Shown: one piece after another, positions 12,406 to 21,200 of the stretch
How positions within the stretch are numbered: position 1 is the first letter of the stretch
How the letters are laid out: every line of letters begins with the position of its first letter
Assembly: GCF_047663525.1 (NCBI RefSeq)
Contig: NC_092602.1
Span: forward strand, 7,127,501 to 7,191,500
Length of the DNA stretch: 64,000 nt
Direction of reading: 5' to 3'
Origin: Anas platyrhynchos
Lineage: Eukaryota > Chordata > Aves > Anseriformes > Anatidae
The notes under the pieces: model-generated
Told to the model about the DNA's origin: nothing
What the model saw: only the letters and a program-made list of their open reading frames with translations
Database searches by the model: none
Made by a program: the position numbers and the translations under genes

Positions 12406-14805
12406 ACATCAGCAACAGGCTGATTTCACCAGCCTGGGCACTGCTCACTCCAACCTGCCTGCATTTCCAGACAACCAACACCAAGAGTCCCCAACTACAA
12501 ATTCATTCATCCAAGGACCAGTTGCAAAACCTGTGCCATGGATCAAGTTAAAAAAAAAAAAAAAAAAGGAAAAAGAAGAAAGAAAAGGCACAAGAAGTTC
12601 CCTAAAATAACAAACACAGTGGTGAGAGCCAATACACTGGAACTACACAGGGAGCTTACTAAGAGATGGTGGAGACAGCCTGGGACACGGGTTAAAATTC
12701 AGAGAGGTGAGTGACAGCAGCACAGAACAGCACTGCCACTTGATTATCAACCTCTGACACGTCATTTAGCCCAAGGGTGGCTACACCCACTTTGTCTTAC
12801 CTATCATCTGCTTCCCAGGTGGCACTAAGGGCGTTTTGACAGCTGGCACCTGGGGACAAACCTGAATAAATGCACGGCGTTCAGCCTGCCACCGAGTCCC
12901 CAGGAGCCTATGGCCAGGCACAGGCACGCCGCTCCTCCAAATTCTGCTCCAATAACCTGTTGCTACAGCTCAGGAATAAGGGAGATAAAACAAGAAGCAC
13001 ACGGCCCCTCTGACCTTCCCCATCGCCATGCCCTCATCACCCTACCAGGCTCTCCCTCTCCTGAAAAGAAGGCTTCTCACACACTTCTCCCTGGCAAAAG
13101 ACAGGCCTTTGAATAAAAATGTGAAATTGTACACTTTTTTTAACGTCACTTCTCTGCATTTCATGGCAGATTATCTTTGCAGGCAAGAAATAGAGCTGGA
13201 GCACACGTCCCGTTTTGCAAACAAGCTTAATTTTGCCAGTGATGGCGTAACTCTGCTCCCTCCCTAATTTAAGCTTCCCGGCGATAAACGTGCCTTTCAC
13301 GCTGCTCGCGCTGCCCTGCCTGTTTTCATCTCTCACCCCCTCTCGCAGTACCACTGGCTTCAGAGGGCTCCCCGTGATTCAGCGTCGCTTGCATGGAACA
13401 GGCTTTACATTTTCCCCAGCAAATTCAACTCTAACAGGGATTAAAACATAGCAGAGTAACAGCTCCTCAATACCGAGAGAACTGCAGCAAATTATTTCTC
13501 AAGCACTACGGGCCAATCTTCTAAAAAGCACAAAATCAGTCCCTCTGCAACCTCCCTGCATTTCAAGGGATGCAGACTGTGTTTCAGCATGGGTTTGAGA
13601 ATGAATGCACTCATAAATGAAAATATTCCACAGTCGTGTTGGCTTTAACCGGATGATAACCCCCACATACTTCTTTACAGGGACAGGAGGTGGGTGGACC
13701 AAAAGGCAACGGAGGAGCGATTAAAATTAGTCACGAGAAAGCCTCGAACAGGACAGAGGAAGCAGTCTTTCTACTTTAGTTACAAATCCAGAGCTAAACG
13801 TTAAGAAAAACAGATGCAATAGAGCAGCAAGGCAGCAGAGCTCGGGGAAAGTCATCTGGGCAATTTCGCCAGGGATTTGCGTGGCAGGGGAGGAGAGGAG
13901 AAGTTGTGACTGCCAGAAACAAGCCACCAGCTCAAAAAGTCAGAGGAGAGGAAAATTAGGGGAACCTGTATGATTTCAGGAGAGATACCAAATGACAGAA
14001 TCACAGAGGAGGCATGGGCCAGAGGTATAATGCAGCAAAGAGAGGCCAGGAACTTATTATTAATTAATATGTTGGGAATTTTAGGCTTGTGGAAGCAGAG
14101 CTTGAACAGGACGACCAGAAGGGTGCAGGTGCACACACCTGCAATGTCAGAGAGAAGTCAGAGAGAAGCATCAAGCAGAACTGCTGAAACGCATTTGGTG
14201 AGGTGTAACAACAACAAAACCTCCCTGCATGCTTCAGCACAGGCCAAGCTGTGCTGCTGAGAGGTTCGTCCTCTCCCCCGGCTCATAGGATGGCTCCGTC
14301 CCACCGGGTGCCTGGGGTTAACAGGAGCACAGATACACTGCCTGAAGCGCTCCTGATTCTTTGGTAAGATTACAACGAGGATTTTAAAGGGGTTTATTAG
14401 CACATATACCTTTGGTTAATGCAAAAAAATGAGATTGTGGGCTAGAAATAGGCAAAGCAACAGTTGTGAAAGCCAGCACAGCGGGGCCAAGGAAAGGAGA
14501 AGCCCTGGGGCAACGCACAGGAAGGGAGAACTGAGCCTAGGGACAGCGATGCCACAGGTTATGGAGAAATCAGAGAGAAGAGTTAGAGGAGGCCCGGAGC
14601 AGTGCCTCTGGCGTGCTCCACCCCACCTGGGGGCTACCAGCAAGCAGCACAACCACCCCGCTCTGGTTTCCTCAGGCAGCCACCAGGATGTCAAGGGACA
14701 GCTCCAGGAGCTCCAGGATCTGGCAGGCACGGGGCAGAGCAGCACTGCAAAGGAAAGCAAAGCGAGGCCATTTTTGGAGGGCAGAAAGACCTGCGGGGTC
14801 CTTAC

Positions 14806-14917
14806 TTTCATTGGGCAGCTCCTCCCGCTCCAGCTCGTCCAGCGGGGCCGAGGCGTTGCTCCCGCTGTCGTCCAGGGTGAGGATGAGGGGCACGTCATCG
14901 TCCATGCTCACGGCCAT
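14806..14917 (-). CDS. TPCN1: Two pore segment channel 1, first coding exon (partial gene)
   Basis: TPC1 is a twelve-helix, voltage- and PI(3,5)P2-gated cation channel of endosomes and lysosomes. Only the first 37 codons are in the window. They read MAVSMDDDVPLILTLDDSGS and end LEREELPNE, closely matching the human start MAVSLDDDVPLILTLDEGGS and its EELPS segment. The ATG is the complement of 14,915-14,917. The exon ends with one base of a split codon before a good minus-strand donor (A|GTAAGG; its GT is the complement of 14,804-14,805). The cytosolic N-terminus is all that is encoded here; transmembrane exons lie beyond the left edge. A second in-frame Met five codons in (VSM) could also initiate, but the first Met matches the orthologue. 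5' UTR sequence lies immediately to the right, with the promoter island further right. Identity is from remembered orthologue sequence. Confidence 0.85.
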
Positions 14918-15289
14918 GCTGGCCCCCGCGAGGCTCCTGCTGCCAGAAGTCCTCCCCCGACGGGTCCCGACAACGCCGTTTGCAGGGCTTGGTGTAAAAG
15001 GGCTGGGTCAGCAGCTCGCCCCGCAAAGCCTTCCATCGGGAGCGTCCTGCGGGTGTGTGGACACGGAGAGAGGCTCGCCCATCCCTTCGTACCGCTCGCC
15101 TACAAGTATCGGTGCAAAGCGCTCGGCTCGGGGGTGTTACGGGTCCCAAAAATCACCCAGGGGGTGTACATCGACCCCACAGGGCCTGGGGCTCGGGGGA
15201 TGGCCCCGGGGAACAGGGGGAGGCTGCGGGGGGCTGGCATGGTGCTAGGAGCCCCCAGAGCACATGGCTCGGCCTCGACGCCCCCAGTG
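14918..15289 (-). other. TPCN1: Probable TPCN1 5' UTR and upstream intron
   Basis: On the minus strand this precedes the TPCN1 start codon. A possible 3' splice site (cttctggcag) lies about 23 bases upstream of the ATG, so much of the segment could be an intron separating a non-coding first exon in the CpG island. The pyrimidine tract is weak and the exon border is not certain. Confidence 0.4.
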
Positions 15290-15735
15290 GAGGGGCAAAA
15301 AGCACCCAGAGGGGGCAAAAATCCCTCTGGAAGGGGCAAAATTCCCTTCTGAACAGTGAAAAATCCCTTCTGGAGGGGGAAATATTCCCCCTGGAAGGGG
15401 CAAAACGTCCCCTGGAGGGGGCAAAGTCGCTTCGGAAAGGTGAAAAATCCCCTCTGGAAAGGGCAAACTGCTCCTGGAGGGGGCAAAACCCCTTCTAAAT
15501 AGTGAAAAATCCCCTCTGGAGGGGGCAAAATCCCTCCTGGGGGAGGCAAAATTCTCCTCAGAGGGGGAAATGCCCCCGGGGAGAGGCAGGACCCCTCCTG
15601 GAAGGGGCAAAAATCCTCCCGAATGACGCAAAATCCCCTCTGGGGGGGGCAGAATTTCCTCTAAAGGGGGCAAAAATCCTCTTGCGGGGGGTAAAATCCC
15701 TCCTGGAGGGGTAAAATCCCCCCCTGAGGGGCAGG
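15290..15735. repeat. Minisatellite, ~20-22 bp unit GGGGCAAAATCCCCTCTGGA
   Basis: About twenty diverged copies of a unit that starts with GGGG(C/A)AAA and continues with TCCC(C/T)TCTGGAG. Some copies pair into ~42 bp higher-order units that contain a gtgaaaaatccc arm. The G-run recurs about every 20-22 bases on the plus strand, which suits G-quadruplex formation, and each unit has internal GGGG...CCCC complementarity. Long open frames on both strands here are an artefact of the repeat. Confidence 0.92.
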
Positions 15736-15823
15736 CGGAGGCACCTCACGGCCGAGCCCCTCACAGCGCTCCCCCCCCCCCCGGCCCCCGCCGCCCTCCC
15801 TCCCGCCCAGCGCCCCCGGGGCC

Positions 15824-15911
15824 GGACGGAGCCGAACCGAGCCGAGCGGAGCCGAACGCGGCCGGACGGAGCCGAGTGGAGCCGAACGCAGCCGAACCGA
15901 GCCGAACCCGC
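15824..15911. repeat. Decamer-like tandem repeat of GGAGCCGAAC
   Basis: About eight or nine diverged copies of a ~10 bp GC-rich unit (gagccgaac/gagccgagc) inside the CpG island. Confidence 0.85.
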
Positions 15912-16292
15912 CGCACCTCAGCGCCCTCGCACCGCCGCGCCCCGCCCCTCCCGCTCCTCATTGGCCCAGCCGCGGGGCGCCTCCCCGCATCCCGCCAATC
16001 AGCGCTCGGAGCTCGCTTCGCCCCGCCCCACCTCCCGCCCGCCGCCCTGCCGCTGCGGCTTGTTCCCGCCTCCCTCCGCCGCTCCGCTTCCTCATTGGGC
16101 GGCGGCGCTGCCCATCGGGAGAGCGGAGGGCGTTGATTGGCTGGTGGCGGGCGTGGAGGGGGAACGGCATCACGGGGCAAGCCGCACGCCTACGGAGGGG
16201 AAGGAAAGGGCGGGGGGGGGGGAGGGGGGGAGCAGCGCGGGCTCCTATTGGCTGCCTGAGGCGGCTGCGCGGGGTCAGGGGTGAGCGCGGCG

Positions 16293-16305
16293 GTTGCCTA
16301 GCAAC
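16293..16305. promoter_or_regulatory. Perfect RFX X-box (GTTGCCTAGCAAC)
   Basis: This fits the RFX consensus GTNRCC-N(0-3)-RGYAAC exactly, as a palindrome around a one-base spacer. RFX2/RFX3 bind such boxes close to the start sites of ciliary genes. A second GGCAAC half-site follows at 16,308-16,313. The box lies at the right end of the TPCN1 island, where human has the divergent ciliary gene IQCD (DRC10). Confidence 0.7.
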
Positions 16306-16325
16306 GGGGCAACGGGGAGAGGCCT

Positions 16326-17260
16326 AGGGACAGGCCCAGGCCTCAGCCCAGGCCCCATTGGGGCCTCAGGGAGCCCCCCCGGTGCCGCCCCGCCCCGCCC
16401 TCACACCGAGCAGTCCTCCATTAAAACACATCGCTGAGCTCTACACCTAAATGTCTATTAAAGTGCTAAAAAGCAGATAAAGCCCCGCCACCCGTGATAA
16501 ATCCCGCCCTGCTGCCGCCCCCAGCCCCATAACTCCCCTGCACCGTGTGTGGGAGCTGCCTGGTTTTGGGGCCGCTCCCCCCCCGCTGCTGATGTGCTTC
16601 ATGGCACCCGGCCCTGCTGCAGGAGCGGGGCTGCCGCTCGGTCCCTAACCCTGCTGCCTCCATCTAGCGGCCTCTTGGCGTTTCTGTTTCTCTCTCGGCC
16701 CCTTTGCAGATATGGCAGCCCCCATCGCTGTGCTGAGACCCCAATAAAATAGGCTCGGATTCATGTCGGCACCCGAAATGCCTCCCCTGAGGAGGGTGCG
16801 AGAGTTTCAGAGCAGCAGGGAGGCAGTGGGGTGCGAGGGGATGGCCGTGGTCGGCCACCTGCACCCGAAGCTGCTTGCTGCAAACACTGCACAAATCAAA
16901 AAGAAAAAGGTAGAGGGCAAGGAGGCTGAGAAATAAGCACTACATCCATCCTGTGGCCTCCGCTTGTTCCTCCCAGCAGGGCTGCTTGCTGCCCAGGGGC
17001 TCAAGCAGTGGCTGAGGCAGCGCTTGCTGGGGCAGAGGACGTGGCCATTCGGGGCTGAGCTCTGCTGCCTGCCCGAAGCTCGTCTCTTGCCAATGGGACA
17101 GGACCAGGAGCGCAGATTCCTGGCTGGGCTTCCCAGCTTCGGTGCCTTTTGTGTACTTGTGTGCGTCAGGGCCCGGTTCTGATGCTCAAGAAGCAGAATA
17201 AATATAAATAAAGATGAATATTTCAATAAAACCATTCCTGGGGGCAGAACGATGCCCTTA
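16326..17260 (+). other. Possible unrecognised plus-strand transcription unit, with poly(A) signals
   Basis: The spacer right of the island has no gene I recognise. A strong acceptor-like tract (tttctctctcggcccctttgcag) ends near 16,708, an AATAAA lies at about 16,743, the 52-codon ORF described separately is at 16,778-16,936, and a cluster of AATAAA motifs follows at about 17,198-17,230 (aataaatataaataaag, then tcaataaaacc). Together they resemble the 3' end of a plus-strand gene. IQCD would be expected here from human synteny, but no IQCD coding sequence can be assigned. Speculative. Confidence 0.2.
16778..16936 (+). CDS. Unrecognised 52-residue ORF with a lysine-rich C-terminus
   Basis: It starts MPPLRRVREFQSSREAV and ends AQIKKKKVEGKEAEK, with TAA at 16,934-16,936. 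The frame is open for 53 codons, and the basic/acidic tail looks more protein-like than the surrounding GC-rich noise. A potential donor (AAG|GTAGAG) sits inside the lysine run, so it may be one exon of a longer product. Axonemal DRC10 (IQCD) also ends in a lysine-rich tail and is expected near here, but I see no IQ motif or other alignment, so that is a guess. It may well be a chance ORF. Confidence 0.15.
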   Translation: MPPLRRVREFQSSREAVGCEGMAVVGHLHPKLLAANTAQIKKKKVEGKEAEK

Positions 17261-17379
17261 ACCTGGCTAGGTTTGTCCTCGGGTGGATTCGACAGAAGGT
17301 TTCCTTCACGTGGGAGGGAGCTAGCAGATTCCCCACATATCCCAACCTTGGCAGCTCCTGGCAGTAGCCACCCTGTATA

Positions 17380-17617
17380 GGGATAATATAGGGGGAGAGG
17401 AAGTAATATAGGGGGAGAGGAGGCAAAAAGGGGCAGAAAGAAAGAGGGAGAGGGGGTAACATGGGAGAGAGAGGGTAACAAGAAGGGGTAACAAATGGGG
17501 AGACAGGGTAACAAAAGGAGGAAAGAAAGGGGGAGGGGGGTAATATGGGGGAGAAGAGGTAACGAGAAGGGGTGAGAAAGGGGGAGAAGGGGTAATGTAG
17601 GGGAAGAAGGGGCAATA
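17380..17617. repeat. Purine-rich minisatellite, left block, ~18-22 bp unit
   Basis: Tandem diverged units of the type GTAATATAGGGGGAGAGG, with variants GTAACAAGAAGG and GTAACATGGGAGAGA. The plus strand is nearly all A and G apart from the TA and AAC steps. It continues after a CR1 fragment (17,618-17,673) at 17,674-18,065, so it was one array before or around that insertion. Confidence 0.92.
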
Positions 17618-17673
17618 TAGAATATCCTGAGTTGGAAGGGACCCTTAAGGATCATCAAGTCCAACTCTTGATA
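17618..17673 (-). mobile_element. CR1 LINE, 3'-terminal fragment (~55 bp)
   Basis: On the plus strand it reads as the reverse complement of a CR1 3' end: gaatatcctgag, then ttggaagggaccc, then aaggatcatcaagtccaact. Such 5'-truncated ends are the usual form of CR1 in birds. It splits the purine-rich minisatellite into two blocks. Confidence 0.85.
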
Positions 17674-18065
17674 TAGGGAGAGAAGAGGTAAAAAGAGGGG
17701 GAAAGAAAGGGGAAGGGGGGTAATATAGGGAAGAGGGGGTAACAAGAAGGGGAAAGGAAGGGGTAAAGGGGGTAATATGGGGGAGAGGGGATAACGAGAG
17801 GGGGTAATATAGGGGGAGAGGGGATAATATAAAGGGAGAGGGAGTAATATGGGGGAGAGGGAGTAACAAGGGGAGAAATACAGGGGGAGAGGGGGTAACA
17901 AGAGGGGATAATATAGGGGAAGAGAGGGAAAGTAAAGAGGGAGAGAGGGTAACAAGAGGGGAAAGGGGGAAACGAGGGGGGATAGGGGGAGAAAAAGGGG
18001 AAAAGGGGCTACAAAGGAGGAGAGGGGGAAGCAAAGGGGGCAAGAAAAGGCGGAGCGGGGGATCA
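17674..18065. repeat. Purine-rich minisatellite, right block
   Basis: The same GTAATATAGGGGGAGAGG-type units continue after the CR1 fragment, about 20 further copies, with GATAATATA and GTAACAAGA variants. The array ends about 200 bp upstream of the DDX54 start codon. The opposite strand reads as an endless Pro/Leu/Tyr/Ser frame that is not a gene. Confidence 0.92.
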
Positions 18066-18260
18066 AAAGAGGGAAGGGGGCGTTCAGGCGGGCGGCCGGG
18101 GGGGGGGGGGGGGTCGGCTGCGAGGAGCCCGCACCTCGGGGGGGATCCCCGGGGGTCCCCAAACACCCTCGCCCCGGTGGTACCGGGGTCGGGCCCGGTG
18201 CCGGGCAGTGCCCTCCCTTTCCGCCCGGGGCCGCCCCCGCTTCCGTGCTCCACGGCCGGG
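18066..18260 (+). promoter_or_regulatory. DDX54: DDX54 promoter / 5' UTR region
   Basis: A GC-rich, CpG-rich segment directly upstream of the DDX54 ATG, with no TATA box, as usual for a housekeeping gene. It contains an uninterrupted run of 16 G at 18,098-18,113. No upstream in-frame ATG extends the protein. Confidence 0.5.
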
Positions 18261-21200
18261 ATGGCGCCGCCGCCTCGCAGCCGCCGCCAGCGGGGCCCTG
18301 GAGGGGCCGGGGAGCGGCGACCCCAGGTACCGGGGGGGACCGGGGGGTACCCGGGGCATGGGGGGCTTGGGGGCACCGGGGGAGATCGGGGGGGACCGGG
18401 GGTGGCGGCGTGTCCCGGCGCTCCGCGTGTGGCCGCCACACCGGGACACGCGGGGCTGGGCTGCTGCTGGCACCGGGGTCCGCAGAGCCCGTCCCAGTGC
18501 TCCCAGTCTGCCCGTCCCAGTGCTCCCAGTTTCCCCAGTCCCCACGTGGCACTGGTACCCCCTGTCCTCATGTCCCGGTGATTCCACGTGCCGGTGTCCC
18601 CATGTCCCACTATCCCCAGTCCCCGTGTCCCAGTGTCCCCAGTCCCTGTGTCCCGCTGTCCCCAGTGTCACCGTCCCCTCTCGCCGCCCGTCCCCAGGTC
18701 CCCGCGGCCCCGCTGCCCGCCTTCCCCAGCGCCGATGCCGAGGACGATGCCACTGCCGAGGACACGCAGGCCATGGTGCGGGCGCAGAACAAGAAGAAGA
18801 AATCCGGAGGCTTCCAGTCCATGGGTGCGTGTGCCTGACTTTGGGGGTCCCCAACGCTGTCACCCCCCAACCCCATGGGCATGTCCCTACCATCCATGTC
18901 CCCTCATCTGTCCCCACAGGTCTCAGCTACCCTGTCTTCAAGGGCATCATGAAGAAGGGCTACAAGGTCCCGACGCCCATCCAGAGGAAGGTGAGACCCT
19001 GGGGGTGTGGGGGCACTTTTGGGATCCCTCCACCTCTGTGGGGTGCTGAGGGCAGGGCTGTGTCCCGCAGACCATCCCAGTGATCCTGCGTGGCCGTGAC
19101 GTGGTGGCGATGGCACGGACGGGCAGCGGGAAGACGGCCTGCTTCCTCATCCCCATGTTCGAGCGGCTGAAGGCGCCCAGCCCGGCTGGGGCACGTGCCC
19201 TCGTCCTCTCCCCCACGCGTGAGCTGGCCCTGCAGACCCTGAAATTCACCAAGGAGGTATGGGGATGAACAGGGACCGTGGTGGGCTTGGGGTTTGGTTG
19301 GGTGCTGAACCTGCTAACGACTCCCCCGTGTTTCTCACCCCACAGCTGGGCAAGTTCACCGGCTTGAGGACAGCTCTCATCCTGGGAGGAGACAAGTAAG
19401 CTGTGTCCCCACTCTCCTTGTCACCCCAGCTTCCCTAAAACACCCCCAAAAGTGCCAAACCTCGGGGCGGTGAGCTGAGCTGCCCTGTGTCCTCCCCCTT
19501 CTCGCAGGATGGAGGACCAGTTCGCGGCGCTGCACGAGAACCCCGACATGTGAGTGTGGGCACAGGGAGGGCACCTGGTGGGGAAACAGCCACCAAGATC
19601 CACCAGGGCTGGATTTGGGGTGGTGCAGGGAGCCCCTGTTGTCCCTCACGTGGCCCCATCACCAGAACCAGCTCGGTGTAACCATCTCTGTCCCACCCAG
19701 CATCATCGCCACCCCGGGACGCCTGGTGCACGTGGCGGTGGAGATGAACCTGAAGCTGCAGAGCGTGGAGTACGTGGTGTTTGACGAGGCCGACAGGTCA
19801 GTGAGCTTGGACGAGGTGCCCTTGGCTGGCCACGGAGAGGTGCAGCGGGCTCTGTGATGTCCCTTGTCCCTTCCCCTACAGGCTCTTTGAGATGGGCTTC
19901 GCAGAGCAGCTCCAGGAGATCCTGGCACGGCTCCCAGGCGGACACCAGACTGTCCTCTTCTCCGCCACGCTGCCCAAGCTGCTCGTCGAGTTCGCCCGGG
20001 CTGGTGAGAAGCGTGGGGCAGATGGCAGCTGCAGGGCTGGGTTTTGGGGCTGGATCCAAGGCTTAGTGGCCCTGTGAGCTGTCAGGGATGGGGATGTGAC
20101 CCAGTCCCTCAGCTGTGCTCGACACAGGCCCAGGACTGGAAAATCCAAGCTGGGTTGAGGCTGGGCCAAGCAGGTGCCCCAGGCTGGGAGGGAGCTGGGG
20201 GCTGTCCCAGCAGCGTGTCCCCCACCCCACCCACATCCTCTGTGTGCCCGTGTCCTGCAGGTCTCACCGAGCCCACGCTGATCCGTCTGGATGTGGAGTC
20301 CAAGCTCAGCGAGCAGCTCAAGGTGAGCTTGAGCCGGGCTTTGTGCTCAGGGTGGGGAGCTGGCAGGGTGCTGCGGGGTGTCCCCAAGAGCGTGGGACCC
20401 CAGAAGGGCTGAGCTCTGCCCTCCCCCTGCAGCTGGCTTTCTTCCACGTCCGCGGGGACGACAAACCGGCCGTGCTGCTCCACCTGCTGCGAAACGTGGT
20501 GAAGCCCCAGGACCAGACGGTCGTCTTCGTGGCCACCAAGCACCACACGGAGTATCTCAAGGAGGCAAGTGGCATCGGGGGCACACGATGGGTGTGGGCA
20601 GGCTGCAGGGGGGCCCCTTCACAGACCCACGTGGGGTCTGCATCCATGGGCAGGTTCCTGCTGGAGTCCCAGCCCATTTCTCCTGGTTGAAGGAGAAATC
20701 CCCAGCACGTGAGATTGTGGAGATGCTGCATTCACCAACTCCTTAAAAAAAAGGGCAGATTGCAGTGGGTTTGGGATCTGGGTGGGTACCCTGGGGTCTC
20801 GGGAGCCTGGGGGACCCCGTCCCTCAGCTGAGGGTGCATTTCCAAGCGGGATCTGATCACTTTTCCCCCATCTCTAGCTGCTGACAGCCCAGGGCATCTG
20901 CTGCACCCACATCTACAGCTCGCTGGACCAGACCGCCCGCAAGATCAACATCGCCAAATTCGCCCAGGGCAAGTGCCCGGTGCTGCTGGTCACCGACGTG
21001 GCTGCCCGCGGGCTCGACATCCCCATGCTGGACAACGTCATCAACTACAGCTTCCCCGCCAAGTCCAAGCTGTTCCTGCACCGTGTCGGTGGGTGGCAGC
21101 GCCCTGTGCGACCCGGGGTCCCTCAGGACGGGCTGTCCCTCGTCCCCTGTTTTTAAGGGTCTGGTCCTTGCGCCTCACCATGCTGGGAAACCTGCAGAGA

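Larger units (their letters stand above)
1..14805 (-). other. TPCN1: TPCN1 first coding intron (incomplete at left edge)
   Basis: This is non-coding DNA downstream, on the minus strand, of the first TPCN1 coding exon. No later TPCN1 exon is recognisable: the next human exon encodes a segment leading to NYQEAAIYLQ, and nothing like it appears on the minus strand, so the intron continues past the left edge. It holds simple repeats (listed separately), a CpG-rich patch near 1.69-2.08 kb and a smaller one near 8.75-8.91 kb. I see no other gene. The many short open frames lack conserved domains and exon-like borders. Confidence 0.75.
15740..16325. promoter_or_regulatory. CpG island promoter of TPCN1, possibly bidirectional
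   Basis: Very high G+C and CpG density, with five CCAAT boxes in either orientation: ATTGG at 15,960, 16,094, 16,136 and 16,247, and CCAAT at 15,995. It also carries GC boxes and a perfect X-box at 16,293-16,305. There is no TATA box. NF-Y and Sp1 sites in such islands typically drive housekeeping and divergent transcription. TPCN1 runs leftwards from here. What, if anything, runs rightwards is unclear; in human the divergent partner of TPCN1 is IQCD. Confidence 0.7.

Noticed and set aside
15100-15673. Overlapping minus-strand frames with repeated PPPGG and PLPGG motifs
   Set aside because: Both frames stay open because the underlying ~21 bp minisatellite has no stop in either; this is not a collagen-like gene.
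16807-18552. A 581-codon minus-strand open frame rich in Pro, Leu, Tyr and Ser
   Set aside because: It is the translation of the purine-rich minisatellite read on its pyrimidine strand and runs on through the DDX54 promoter; it has no domain and is repeat-driven.
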